From positions 1-44,292 of the forward strand of contig JAAYYU010000324.1 of the NCBI GenBank assembly GCA_012515235.1: DNA of 44,292 nucleotides, given 5' to 3'. A program made the translations under genes and the position numbers. Below the pieces are notes generated by a model, which made no database searches, had not been told where the DNA came from, and saw nothing but the letters and a program-made list of their open reading frames with translations. This document shows, in pieces, positions 23,843 to 32,146 of the stretch. Source of the stretch: Candidatus Anammoximicrobium sp. (GTDB taxonomy: Bacteria > Planctomycetota > Planctomycetia > Pirellulales > Pirellulaceae). Every line of letters begins with the position of its first letter. Positions within the stretch are counted from its first letter, which is position 1.

Positions 23843-24763
23843 CTACGGCTTCCACGGCACGCACTTGAGATCGTTCCGCACGGCGTCAACCTCTTCCTGG
23901 TCCCATGCCGGGATCGCCAGACCATCGTGCTCCAGCATGGCCCGGAAGAACTTACTGGCGATGATCTCGTCGCCAAACTGTGTGGGATGATGGCCATCCT
24001 TCACCAAGGCAGTGTCCTTGTACTTGGCGGTGTCCTCCCAAACACCTTTCACGTAGATGAACGGGGGATTGTTCTCCGCTGCCACCTTGGCCACGGCATA
24101 CCGTTCCTCGTTGCGATTCCATTCGTGCGGATCGTCTAGATCACGCCAGTATTTCTTGGGCGACAGGACGTACAGTGCCGCCCCGTCGTCGAGAATGGCC
24201 TTGATGTGCGTCCGCAGGAACTTGATCGCCATGTCGATGTGTTCCGCATCTCCCGGCCCCATGATCCGGTCCTTCGGGATGCAGGCGTATCCCGTGTTGT
24301 TCATGGCCATGACGATCACCGGCGTGCTGGGGTTGTCCTTAACCAATTTCTGCACGGTTGTGAGGTAGCGTTCACTGCGGAAAGCCTCCCACTTGCTGGG
24401 ATTGTTCTGGGAAGGCTTGCAGTTGACCCAGCCGGGCATTCGCCATTGCCCACCTGGAATCGAGTAATTGTGGATTTGCAGCGGGCAGTCCGTCCCGCTC
24501 TTGCCGGTGTAGCGGTAGAACTTCCGCTGCAACCGGGCCGGATAGCCCATCGACGTGGAGGGGCCGTAGCTGGCAAACAGCCGCTTCTCCCCAGAGAAGA
24601 TCTTTAGGTCCTTGGCGGGACTCGCCACGCTGGCTGCGTTCGGCGCGGTAGCCGTTTGTTCCTCGGCACCTGCCGATGGCGAGGAGAGCAGAATCAAGGC
24701 ACAAGCCGCGACTCCAAGCCATGTCACGCAGATGCGACTGGGCATATTCCTGTTGCTTTCCAT
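23843..24763 (-). CDS. Secreted SGNH-hydrolase-like protein
   Basis: A 306-residue exported protein. The start at 24763 gives MESNRNMPSRICVTWLGVAACALILLSS and then SAGAEE, a standard signal peptide; the longer frame upstream would spoil it. The mature part has an alpha/beta layout, PVIVMAMNNTG in the middle and DGHHPTQFGDEIIASKFF near the C-terminus, corresponding to the Asp-x-x-His block of SGNH/GDSL esterases. A clear GDS nucleophile block is not evident (FASYGPSTSMG is a candidate), so activity is uncertain. Such proteins are abundant in planctomycetes and often act on acylated polysaccharides. Confidence 0.65.
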   Translation of the reverse strand: MESNRNMPSRICVTWLGVAACALILLSSPSAGAEEQTATAPNAASVASPAKDLKIFSGEKRLFASYGPSTSMGYPARLQRKFYRYTGKSGTDCPLQIHNYSIPGGQWRMPGWVNCKPSQNNPSKWEAFRSERYLTTVQKLVKDNPSTPVIVMAMNNTGYACIPKDRIMGPGDAEHIDMAIKFLRTHIKAILDDGAALYVLSPKKYWRDLDDPHEWNRNEERYAVAKVAAENNPPFIYVKGVWEDTAKYKDTALVKDGHHPTQFGDEIIASKFFRAMLEHDGLAIPAWDQEEVDAVRNDLKCVPWKP

Positions 24764-24988
24764 TCGTTCGTCCCTTTCTTGTTTGTCCAACGACACTGAT
24801 TGCCTACCGCTTCTCCTACGACTCCGCCAACGTAGACTTGGGCGGCTGGCGGAGCACCACAATCGTCAGCACGTCAATTGGTCTGAGGATTCGTGATCGA
24901 GACATGGCACCGACCTCGTGGCCGTCACGACGCATTATACCGGCTGGGAGGTCGCTGAACTTCCACCCGCCTTCACTGCGGGCCAGAG

Positions 24989-25312
24989 TCAGCAGCATCG
25001 AGATGACCGTCGATTTGCCCGGATCAACCCCAACTTCTGCCGCCGTGTCAGCTTCTTGATCGCTGCCTCGCGTTTCAGCGCCGCACTCTGGCCGCGTTGG
25101 CGCTCCTGGTACACCAACTTGACCGGACGACGGCTGCGGGTGTACCGGGAGGCGGTCCCCTCGTTGTGCTGCCGGGTGCGCCGGGTTAGGTCGGTGGTGA
25201 TGCCGGTGTACAACGAGCCGTCGGCGCACCGCAGGATGTACACGTACCAGGTGCGGGTCGGTGATCTTGCCACGTAGGGCGTCTCCTTACAATCTCCAAC
25301 CCCCGAATCCAC
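24989..25312 (-). CDS. GIY-YIG nuclease superfamily protein
   Basis: A 107-residue single-domain GIY-YIG protein of the YhbQ/URI type. WYVYILRCADGSLYTGIT (about residues 22-39) supplies the two tyrosine-containing strands, followed by RRTRQHN with the catalytic Arg, and then KREAAIKKLTRRQK. The first ~20 residues are poorly conserved, so a later start is possible. These small nucleases are frequent in bacterial chromosomes and may process branched DNA. The 225 bases between it and the SGNH-like gene hold no gene that I can support. Confidence 0.8.
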   Translation of the reverse strand: MDSGVGDCKETPYVARSPTRTWYVYILRCADGSLYTGITTDLTRRTRQHNEGTASRYTRSRRPVKLVYQERQRGQSAALKREAAIKKLTRRQKLGLIRANRRSSRCC

Positions 25313-25342
25313 CGTCCGTTCGACGGCACGTCAATACTCGAT

Positions 25343-25822
25343 TCAACGTCCGTCGCCACGTCGCGCCAATTCATCGGCCGCGCAGAGCACCTTGGCTGTC
25401 CAGTCCCGGTCGTCAGGCGTCACGACCGCAACCTGGAATCCGTGCTGCTCGCCCTCCATCCGCACGCCGTCCGAGTCATCGACATGCAGGTCGATGCCGA
25501 AGGCGGCTGGGTTCTTACTGGGCGGCCGGTCCTGTGGCGACCTACGCAGATGCCTGTCGTGGGCATCCTGGTTCACCATCCCGTCGAGGAGAACTCCGTG
25601 CCAACGGAGCCAGCGGCGCACGGCGGCGGGACTACGGTTGCTTGTGGTATACACCCAGACCTCCCAGCCGCGTTGCCGGAGTTGACGCATCAGCTCGGGC
25701 GTACCCTGCCGCAGCGGCTCGTCGTGAATGAACAGCCGCAGGAACCAATGCAGGCGTGGCTCCTGCGGGACGCCGGCATGGTAGCAGACCAACGTATCGT
25801 CGAGATCGAACGAAATCCGCAT
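25343..25822 (-). CDS. HAD superfamily hydrolase-like protein
   Basis: A 159-residue protein with the HAD motif I FDLDDTLV right at the N-terminus (nucleophile Asp), motif II VYTTSNRS near residue 62 and a motif IV-like DLHVDDSDG near residue 112. The start at 25822 (MRISFDLDD) is chosen over one seven codons upstream because it places the first strand at the usual position. Probably a phosphatase of unknown substrate. It begins the minus-strand cargo block. Confidence 0.8.
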   Translation of the reverse strand: MRISFDLDDTLVCYHAGVPQEPRLHWFLRLFIHDEPLRQGTPELMRQLRQRGWEVWVYTTSNRSPAAVRRWLRWHGVLLDGMVNQDAHDRHLRRSPQDRPPSKNPAAFGIDLHVDDSDGVRMEGEQHGFQVAVVTPDDRDWTAKVLCAADELARRGDGR

Positions 25823-26131
25823 CGCGTCCTCGCCCTCCACCACCGGATTCTACCGGCAGGCTAGGCTGTCGGGCATGGCCCGGTACGGCCCCGGTGGACG
25901 ATGCGCTGGATCGTCACCAGGTGGTGGCAGACGCGGCCACGACTGCTTAACAACAAGAAAAAACACGGCATATCACTGTGGAGGGGACGGATAGCTATCG
26001 GCACCTCCATTTTTCGGCCCCAAGAGCCCTGAATTCGCCGTTTTCGCGGCGACATTGGGGCTTTCAGCGTTTGTGCCGCGGGCGCGCCCAGCTTCGCGCC
26101 CGTCGGCGTCTCGTCCGGCCTCGCATGGTGC

Positions 26132-26162
26132 GGGGCGGATCGTGTCTCAACACGACCGCCCC
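26132..26162 (+). promoter_or_regulatory. Leader stem-loop before the long plus-strand gene run
   Basis: GGGGCGG-A-TCGTG pairs with CACGACCGCCCC around a TCTCAA loop: 12 base pairs with one bulged A. It lies 33 bases before the ATG of the sigma-like gene that opens the 17-kb gene run and has no U-tract after it. The rest of the 25823-26195 gap (373 bases) contains no gene; it presumably holds the promoter, though I cannot point to one. Confidence 0.5.
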
Positions 26163-26195
26163 ACACGGGCGGTCCCAGCTTCCAGGAGATCGCCC

Positions 26196-26807
26196 ATGGT
26201 TCGTACCGCTGCTCCTTCCACGCCGAAGCCGACGTGGCACCAAGTGTTCGTCGGGATGCTGCCCGCAATCGTGACTCACGCGAAGATCTCGTTTCGTCAC
26301 CTGCGCCCTGATGCACGCGCGGAGGCAATTCAGGAGGTTGTGTGCAACGCCTGCTGCGCGATTGCCCGGCTCGCCGAACTCGACAAGCTCGATCTCGCCT
26401 ACCCGAGCGCGTTGGCCCGCTTCGGCGTCGCCCAGGTCAACGATGGTCGGAAAGTCGGCTGCAAGTTGAACGTCCGCGACGTGTTGAGCCCGCACTGCCA
26501 ACGGCGCAAGAAAGTCGTCGTCGAACGCCTGGATCATTACGACGCCGACGAGGACGCATGGCGCGAGATTCTGATTGAAGATCGCCACGCCGGCCCGGCG
26601 GAAACGGCGGCAGCCAGGATCGACATTGGGCTGTGGTTCGCCACCTTGCCCCGAAAGAAGCGTCGGATCGCGGAGACGTTGGCGACCGGTGAGGCCACGA
26701 AGACGGCGGCCCGGAAGTTCTGCGTCAGCGCCGGCCGGATCAGCCAACTGCGGCGCGAGTTCGAGAATTCGTGGCAGGAGTATCTGGGGGAACCGGTCTT
26801 CGCCTAG
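26196..26807 (+). CDS. Sigma-factor-like helix-turn-helix protein
   Basis: A 203-residue protein with the outline of a small sigma-70-like factor. ISFRHLRPDARAEAIQEVVCNACC (about residues 30-53) resembles region 2.1, and RIAETLATGEATKTAARKFCVSAGRISQLRREF (about 155-187) has the region-4 helix-turn-helix layout. Region 2.4 is hard to see, so it may be a divergent or non-sigma regulator. ATG 26196 follows CAGGAGAT by a normal spacing. As the first gene of the run ending at 43619, it is a candidate regulator of that whole set. Confidence 0.6.
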   Translation: MVRTAAPSTPKPTWHQVFVGMLPAIVTHAKISFRHLRPDARAEAIQEVVCNACCAIARLAELDKLDLAYPSALARFGVAQVNDGRKVGCKLNVRDVLSPHCQRRKKVVVERLDHYDADEDAWREILIEDRHAGPAETAAARIDIGLWFATLPRKKRRIAETLATGEATKTAARKFCVSAGRISQLRREFENSWQEYLGEPVFA

Positions 26808-26831
26808 ACACGATCCTCGCGGGAAGCCCAG

Positions 26832-26859
26832 ACGTGCCGCCGGTGAGCTGGCGGCACGT
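26832..26859 (+). promoter_or_regulatory. Intergenic perfect hairpin
   Basis: ACGTGCCGCC and GGCGGCACGT form 10 perfect pairs around GGTGAGCT, 25 bases after the sigma-like gene stop. No U-run follows, so it may be an mRNA processing or stabilising structure or a weak terminator. Confidence 0.55.
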
Positions 26860-26920
26860 GACGCCAGGCGAGGCCGTGGCGTAATCGCCGTTTCTACACC
26901 ACCCCTCAAGGAACCACCGT

Positions 26921-27142
26921 ATGACTTGCACCGTTGTCCTGGCCAGCGCGCTGCTGGCCGTGTTGCTCACGTTCGCCTGGGCCAAAGAGTTCAGGCTCCG
27001 ACGAGCCTTGCAGGCGTTGTTGGCTCGCATTTTTGCCCATTGGAGATCTGCCCATGAATCAAACCCGACGAACCGGTCGCACCCTGATGAGCGCAGTCCT
27101 GCTGACACTGCTGAACACGATCGGATGTGGCCCCGCACCTGA
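26921..27142 (+). CDS. Small membrane-anchored hypothetical protein
   Basis: A 73-residue protein starting at an ATG 8 bases after AAGGA. Residues 3-21 (CTVVLASALLAVLLTFAWA) form one hydrophobic helix, the remainder is basic then polar. It overlaps the start of the next gene by 89 bases in another frame, so its C-terminal half may be partly fortuitous. No family recognised. Confidence 0.45.
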   Translation: MTCTVVLASALLAVLLTFAWAKEFRLRRALQALLARIFAHWRSAHESNPTNRSHPDERSPADTAEHDRMWPRT

Positions 27143-27707
27143 CACTCGTGATCAGCGGCTGGCTGATTTTGCCCGGAACAGTGTTGATCAGCAGGCCAAG
27201 CAAAACCAAGCCATGGCCAGGCAATCGCAATCCGTTGTCGAGGAGAGCGCGAAGCTGGCCCAGGCCGCCCAGCAGCTCGTCGAAAGCGATGCCAAATCGC
27301 GAGCAGAGATGATCGCGGCGCAGGAACGGCTGAGCAGCCAACTCGATCAGCAGCGGGCCGCGGTGGACACCGGCCGTGAGCAGCTCGAACAGGAACGCAA
27401 GCAAATCGCAGCACAACGCCACAGAGATCCGGTCGTCGCGTCCAGTATCCAGACCGTCGGGTTGATCTTGGCCGCGCTGTTGCCCCTGATCATCTGCGTC
27501 TATGTCATCAGGATGATGAGCCGCACCGAACCCGATGACGCTGCCGTTGCCTCGCTGCTGGTCACTGAGCTGACGGCCGAAAGGCCCGTGTTGTTACCGG
27601 GACCGGCCCTGTGGCCGGCGCCGGCGCTGACAAACCACGCTGGCCAGTATCTTCCCGGCGAAGCTACAGCCGACGAGCAACCGGACGCGACTGACATGCC
27701 GTTCTGA
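27054..27707 (+). CDS. Coiled-coil membrane lipoprotein-like protein
   Basis: A 217-residue protein. The N-terminus MNQTRRTGRTLMSAVLLTLLNTIGCGP looks like a lipoprotein signal with TIGC as lipobox. Residues ~30-120 are Gln/Ala/Glu-rich heptads, a long coiled coil. A hydrophobic helix (TVGLILAALLPLIICVYVI) lies near residue 135-153, followed by a proline-rich tail. The ATG at 27054 follows GGAG. The combination of lipobox, coiled coil and membrane helix is like phage spanin or plasmid envelope proteins, but no family is certain. Confidence 0.65.
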   Translation: MNQTRRTGRTLMSAVLLTLLNTIGCGPAPDTRDQRLADFARNSVDQQAKQNQAMARQSQSVVEESAKLAQAAQQLVESDAKSRAEMIAAQERLSSQLDQQRAAVDTGREQLEQERKQIAAQRHRDPVVASSIQTVGLILAALLPLIICVYVIRMMSRTEPDDAAVASLLVTELTAERPVLLPGPALWPAPALTNHAGQYLPGEATADEQPDATDMPF

Positions 27708-27737
27708 CACTCCCCCTTTTCGAGAAGGAGCCATCCC

Positions 27738-28109
27738 TTGTCACACGTCGTGACCATCAAATGCGAAATCCGGGACCCGGCTGCCGTGCGTGCTGCATGC
27801 CAGCGACTGGGCCTGCCTCAGCCCGTCCAGGGCACCCACAGACTGTTCACCAACTCCGCCACCGGGCTCGCCGTGGTGTTGCCCAAATGGCGTTACCCGG
27901 CCGTCTGCGATTGCAGCACCGGCCAAGTCCACTACGACAATTTCAAGGGCCACTGGGGCGAGCAGGCGAAGCTCGATCAGTTTCTGCAAAGCTACGCTGT
28001 CGAGAAGGCCAAGATCGAGGCGAGGCGCCGGGGAAACACCTGCACTGAGCAACAGCTTGCCGACGGGTCCATCAAGCTGACCATCCAGGTCAACGGAGGT
28101 GCCGCCTGA
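27738..28109 (+). CDS. DUF1257 (Ycf35-like) protein
   Basis: A 123-residue protein of the DUF1257/Ycf35 family, known from cyanobacteria, plastids and planctomycetes and of unknown function. Family-like blocks are SHVVTIKCEIRD at the start, VHYDNFKGHWGE in the middle, and LDQFLQSYAVEKAKIEARRRG with DGSIKLTIQV at the end. It uses a TTG start 8 bases after GAAGGAG. Its TGA abuts the start of the DUF2997 gene in an overlapping ATG context, so the two are coupled; the pair with a Ycf46-like ATPase is a recurring gene association. Confidence 0.75.
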   Translation: MSHVVTIKCEIRDPAAVRAACQRLGLPQPVQGTHRLFTNSATGLAVVLPKWRYPAVCDCSTGQVHYDNFKGHWGEQAKLDQFLQSYAVEKAKIEARRRGNTCTEQQLADGSIKLTIQVNGGAA

Positions 28110-28300
28110 TGAAGACCATCGAAATCATCGTGTCGCCCAAGGGTGAGGCCACCGTCACCACCAAGGGCTTCACCGGCTCGTCCTGCCGGGAGGCCAGCAG
28201 GTTCATCGAGAAGGCCCTGGGCCAGCGCACCGAGGAGCGGCTGACCCCGGAGTTTCACGCCGTCCAGTCGGTCGAGCAGGAACAACGGCAACGGTGCTGA
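28109..28300 (+). CDS. DUF2997 protein
   Basis: A 63-residue protein matching DUF2997: MKTIEIIVSPKGEATVTTKG followed by FTGSSCREASRFIEKALG, with the conserved SxC-x-EA segment. It starts at the last base of the DUF1257 stop. Members are small companions of DUF1257 proteins. Its role is unknown; the invariant Cys in SSC could be functional. The convergent alginate-lyase-like gene ends 8 bases after its stop, cutting it off from the AAA ATPase gene with which this pair usually clusters. Confidence 0.75.
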   Translation: MKTIEIIVSPKGEATVTTKGFTGSSCREASRFIEKALGQRTEERLTPEFHAVQSVEQEQRQRC

Positions 28301-28308
28301 ACTGCGGT

Positions 28309-29523
28309 TCAGCGACCGTAGGTCAGTTGGCCTCGGCTTTCCGCGACCTGCTTTGCCGGCAGTCTCGCCAACGCTTGCTGATATGCCGTGCCGTACACTG
28401 CCGCGCCCTGTTGCAGGAGCGGAATCAACAGCGTGCGGTCGAACTTGAGGTCCCTGTACGGCCACGCCTTCTCCGGGTCCGCGTAGTCTGCCAGGAAGTC
28501 CAATGCTTTCCGCAGACTGCGGCCGTCTTCGGTTTCGTATCGCCACAGGTCCACGTTCACCGTCTGGCCCAGCGTGGCCAGGGTGAACAGGGCCTGGAGA
28601 TTGAAGGTGGAGTACCCGAACGGCTTCGTCCGGGCCAGTTCCGCGGGTTGCCGTCCGTCTGGTTCGACGTGTCGGGTAATCCGTTTCTTTTGGCTGACCT
28701 CAATCACTTCTCGGGCCACTTGGTCCTGGCCCGTGAATAGCGCAAACGCGGCGACCTGCGCGTCGTACCACGTACCATGATTGTTCTTCGCCGCACTCTC
28801 CTCTCGGCCGTGTTTGCTGGTCCGCAGCCATTCCAGGTACGCGGTGAACCACGCGACCATTCCTGCCTGGTCCTGATCCTGCCAATTTCGTGAGCCCCGC
28901 AGCAGGCCAACCGCATCCACCACGTGTGTCAATCCGACCGTGTCGATGATGCCCGTGGCGCGCCCTTCGACGCGGCCGGGAATCCCCTGGCCGTATTCGA
29001 GATGGGGGTTCATCTTCGTCGCGGGATCAAGGAACCAGGCACGCAGCAATTCCGTGGCATGCTTGGCGTATGCCTCGTCGCCCAGGAGGTAGTAGGCCAA
29101 CGATAGCGTGTACACCGCCGATGTCATCTTGCCCAACGCCGGCGAATCAGAACCGCCCGACTGGCTGCCGGGGTACACCTCGCCGTCCCGGCGGATGTAT
29201 GGCAGGCCGTCTTTCTTTGCGGGATCGGGCCACCAGTACGGGCCAAAGCTGATGTAGTCGTGCTTGTCACCGCTGGGCGGCACCAGGTCGTTATCCACGA
29301 CGGAAAACGGCCCCGCTTTCATGGCCGACTTCGCCTCCTTGCGCCGCTTTTCCAAGGCCGGCGTCAGGGCTTCATCCTTCGCCGCGGCTCGGGCCTTGGC
29401 CTGCGCCAACGCCTGTGGCGAAAGGCAAAAGACCCGCGGCAAGGTAGTGTCGGCGCCGACGGCTGCCGTCGTGGCGGCGATCAGGAGCGTCCAGGCTGTC
29501 CAGCCCGCAATGGACTGCGTCAT
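28309..29523 (-). CDS. Secreted alginate-lyase-like (PL5-type) protein
   Basis: A 404-residue exported enzyme. The start at 29523 gives MTQSIAGWTAWTLLIAATTAAVGA, a plausible signal peptide. The mature protein is an alpha/alpha toroid of the alginate lyase type: YISFGPYWWPDP near residue 91, the conserved NNHGTWYDAQVAAFALF near 245 and FGYSTFNLQALFTLA near 300. Expected activity is beta-elimination of uronic acid polysaccharides in the periplasm. It is the only large gene on the minus strand within the plus-strand run and separates DUF2997 from the AAA ATPase, so it looks like an insertion. Confidence 0.8.
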   Translation of the reverse strand: MTQSIAGWTAWTLLIAATTAAVGADTTLPRVFCLSPQALAQAKARAAAKDEALTPALEKRRKEAKSAMKAGPFSVVDNDLVPPSGDKHDYISFGPYWWPDPAKKDGLPYIRRDGEVYPGSQSGGSDSPALGKMTSAVYTLSLAYYLLGDEAYAKHATELLRAWFLDPATKMNPHLEYGQGIPGRVEGRATGIIDTVGLTHVVDAVGLLRGSRNWQDQDQAGMVAWFTAYLEWLRTSKHGREESAAKNNHGTWYDAQVAAFALFTGQDQVAREVIEVSQKKRITRHVEPDGRQPAELARTKPFGYSTFNLQALFTLATLGQTVNVDLWRYETEDGRSLRKALDFLADYADPEKAWPYRDLKFDRTLLIPLLQQGAAVYGTAYQQALARLPAKQVAESRGQLTYGR

Positions 29524-29673
29524 CGTGTTCCACCTTCGTTGTTGGGGCCGCCTCGGCAAATCGCTGATCCACGGCCTGTCACGCCGACAGCGCGCCACGG
29601 AGCAGCATAGCCCGCTTGCCCCCGCATAGACAACTTTCCATCGCCTTTTTCTACACCATCAAGGAGACATCCA

Positions 29674-31173
29674 GTGTCACTTTCCCAACGACTGGTCGAG
29701 TTCGTCTCGGCCTGCTTCACCGGATTGTGGGTGCAGTCCCACGAACACGAAGACGCCTTGGCCGAAATCGCGCGGATGTGCCGCGACCAACAGTGGCGGC
29801 TGGTCGTCTGGGACGTCAACCAGGGGCTAACCCTGAACCGTCAACAAGACGGCGTCAGCGTTGATACGGGCACCAACGACCCGTTGGCCGCCATCCGCTC
29901 CCTGGACGCGCTCGGCTCGACCGACAGCTCGTCCCTGTTGGTGTTGGTCAATTTTCACCGCTTCCTGTCGAGCCCCGAGATCATCCAGGCCCTGGCCGCC
30001 CAGATCGCCAAGGGCAAGCAGAACCGGACGTTCGTCGTGGTCCTCTCCCCCGTGGTCCAGATCCCCGTTGAGCTGGAGAAGCTGTTCGTCGTGTTGGAGC
30101 ACGACCTGCCCGCCCGTGAGCAGCTCCACGAGATCGCGCGCGGCATTGCCACCGTGGACGGCGAACTACCGGAAGGCAGCGAACTGGACATGTTGCTGGA
30201 CGCGGCGGCCGGCCTGACACGGTACGAATCCGAGTCGGCGTTTTCGTTGAGCCTCGTGCGGCACGGCCGCATCGTGCCCGACGCGGTTTGGGACCTCAAG
30301 TGCCAGACGCTAAAGAAAAGCGGGCTCATGCAGTTGTACCGGGGCACGGAGGATTTCAGCAGCCTGGGCGGCTTGGCGTCGTTGAAGGCGTTCACGAAAC
30401 GCGCACTGTTGCAGCCCAGCCGCAGCAACCCGCTCAAGCGGCCGCGCGGCGTGTTGCTGCTCTCGCCGCCCGGCTGTGGCAAGTCGCAGTTCTGCAAGTG
30501 CCTGGGCAAGGAAACCGGGCGGCCGGTGTTGATCCTGGACGTAGGCACGCTGATGGGCAGCCTGGTTGGCCAGACCGAGGAGCGGACCCGCCAGGCTTTG
30601 CAGATCGCCGACGCGATGGCCCCGTGCGTGCTGATGATCGACGAGGTCGAGAAGGCGTTCGCCGGCGTCAGCAACTCCGGCCAGACGGACTCGGGCGTGT
30701 CCTCACGCATGTTCGGCAGTTTCCTCAGTTGGCTCAACGATCACGAGTCCGACGTGTTCGTGGTCTGCACGGCCAACGACGTGGGCAAGCTGCCCCCGGA
30801 GTTTGCGCGCGCGGAACGCTTCGACGCGATCTTCTTCTTGGACTTCCCCGGCGGTGAACAGAAGCGGGCGATCTGGGACCTGTACCTGCGCCAGTTCGAG
30901 CTGGCCCCGGACCAGAAGCTGCCCAACGACCAGCAGTGGTCTGGCGCTGAGATCAGAGCCTGCGTTCGCCTGGCGGCGCTGCTGGATGTGCCGCTGGTGC
31001 AGGCGGCGCAGAACGTCGTGCCGGTCTCGGCCACCGCGGCCGAGTCGGTCGAACGGTTGCGGAGCTGGGCCGGCGGCCGGTGCCTGGATGCCGACCGTGG
31101 TGGCATCTACCAGGGCAACGGTGCCAAGTCCACGGCGCGGCGGAAGGTCAGCCGCAATCCGCTCAACAACTGA
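29674..31173 (+). CDS. Ycf46-like AAA ATPase
   Basis: A 499-residue AAA+ ATPase with an N-terminal Ycf46-type domain (FTGLWVQSHEHEDALAEI, then VVWDVNQGL) and a C-terminal AAA module. Walker A is SPPGCGKS near residue 264, Walker B is VLMIDEVEKAF near 318, the sensor is VVCTANDV near 364, and the arginine-finger-like segment is PPEFARAERFD near 373. The GTG start follows AAGGAGA. Ycf46-like ATPases co-occur with DUF1257 and DUF2997 genes in cyanobacteria and planctomycetes; their substrate is unknown. The C-terminal tail is basic. Confidence 0.8.
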   Translation: MSLSQRLVEFVSACFTGLWVQSHEHEDALAEIARMCRDQQWRLVVWDVNQGLTLNRQQDGVSVDTGTNDPLAAIRSLDALGSTDSSSLLVLVNFHRFLSSPEIIQALAAQIAKGKQNRTFVVVLSPVVQIPVELEKLFVVLEHDLPAREQLHEIARGIATVDGELPEGSELDMLLDAAAGLTRYESESAFSLSLVRHGRIVPDAVWDLKCQTLKKSGLMQLYRGTEDFSSLGGLASLKAFTKRALLQPSRSNPLKRPRGVLLLSPPGCGKSQFCKCLGKETGRPVLILDVGTLMGSLVGQTEERTRQALQIADAMAPCVLMIDEVEKAFAGVSNSGQTDSGVSSRMFGSFLSWLNDHESDVFVVCTANDVGKLPPEFARAERFDAIFFLDFPGGEQKRAIWDLYLRQFELAPDQKLPNDQQWSGAEIRACVRLAALLDVPLVQAAQNVVPVSATAAESVERLRSWAGGRCLDADRGGIYQGNGAKSTARRKVSRNPLNN

Positions 31174-31197
31174 CGCTTTCACCCCGGCCGCACCGCC

Positions 31198-31228
31198 GGG
31201 CAGGAGTGACACCACGTCGCTCCTGCCC
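31198..31228 (+). promoter_or_regulatory. Intergenic hairpin after the AAA ATPase gene
   Basis: GGGCAGGAG and CTCCTGCCC form 9 perfect pairs around a 13-base loop, 24 bases after the ATPase stop and about 50 bases before the next start. There is no U-tract. Confidence 0.6.
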
Positions 31229-31276
31229 GCGCGGTGCTGCGCGGTGGCTGAGGCTTACAAGACGTGAGGAGGAACC

Positions 31277-31786
31277 ATGAAACTCGTCTTCCAGACGGAC
31301 AGCACAAACTCCGAGTACAACGCCGACTGCGATTGCGCTGTAGTCGAGGTGACGCCAGCGTTAGTGAAGTTGACCCGTCGCCGAGCCGAACTCGCCAAGC
31401 AGGCACGGCGCCGGGACCGAGACCTCTGGGAGCTGTACTTCTGGGGCCGCATCGCCGAGTTCTTCGACTACGACCTCATCAGCGCGTGCGAAGCGGCCTT
31501 CGGCGACCCCAAGGAGGCCAAAGACTGGTCGGATGGTTTCGAGCGTGATGGCCATGCCGTGCTGCCACCTACCGCGGACTTGGCGGCCCTTGAGCCACAC
31601 CGCACGGAATGTGACCAGATGATCCTGCGCTGTGTCCCCGGTTCGCGCCGCACGGACATCGAAGTCGCCTGGCTGACCATCCCCAAACACACCGACATCT
31701 ACATCACGACTCGCGACGTAACGCTGGCCACCTTGGAGACGCTAATCGCTCAACAGACGCCGGCCAAGCCCTGGAGATCGAAATGA
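31277..31786 (+). CDS. Hypothetical protein
   Basis: A 169-residue protein with no family I recognise. It opens MKLVFQTDSTNSEYNADCDCAVVEV and contains a helix LWELYFWGRIAEFFDYD near residue 52-68 and a beta-rich C-terminal half. The ATG follows GAGGAGGAA. Its stop overlaps the next start (ATGA). It is coding by position, ribosome-binding site and codon use. Confidence 0.65.
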   Translation: MKLVFQTDSTNSEYNADCDCAVVEVTPALVKLTRRRAELAKQARRRDRDLWELYFWGRIAEFFDYDLISACEAAFGDPKEAKDWSDGFERDGHAVLPPTADLAALEPHRTECDQMILRCVPGSRRTDIEVAWLTIPKHTDIYITTRDVTLATLETLIAQQTPAKPWRSK

Positions 31787-32118
31787 AACAGCACAGACGA
31801 GACCAAGGGGCCGCGGACGGCACTCGCCACCCCGATGACCAACAGCTGACGTTTCGTGGCCAACAGATTCACCTGCCTTGTTTCGGGATCACCGTGCATC
31901 TGGATCAAGAGTGTAGCCCCGACTCACCCGGCCTGGGCTCCATCACGAGCCAACTCAAGGCGCCTGGACGTGGAACCCTCGTTCGCAAGTTCAATGCCGC
32001 CATCGACGGCCTGGAAGCGTTGATCCTGGCACACGCCTGTGCCGGTGTTGACATTACTTCGCCCGCCTACATCGAGGGCATCGAGACTGCCGTAGATGCC
32101 ATCGGCAACCACCTGTAA
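31783..32118 (+). CDS. Hypothetical protein
   Basis: A 111-residue protein starting in an ATGA overlap with the preceding gene. A polar N-terminus is followed by a LTFRGQQIHLPCFGITVHLD strand block and a helical C-terminus (FNAAIDGLEALILAHACAGVDI). The last part resembles small plasmid-borne proteins of unknown function. No motif assigned. Confidence 0.6.
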   Translation: MKQHRRDQGAADGTRHPDDQQLTFRGQQIHLPCFGITVHLDQECSPDSPGLGSITSQLKAPGRGTLVRKFNAAIDGLEALILAHACAGVDITSPAYIEGIETAVDAIGNHL

Positions 32119-32146
32119 CACCCAACCCCAGAAGGGACCATCACTC

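Noticed and set aside
23575..23997. N-terminal extension of the DinB frame
   Set aside because: Covers the zinc-ribbon and SGNH genes in another frame and is not protein-like; the DinB fold begins at 23574.
24816..24988. Possible gene between the SGNH-like and GIY-YIG genes
   Set aside because: A minus frame contains short plausible stretches, but it has no ribosome-binding site and overlaps the GIY-YIG gene in another frame.
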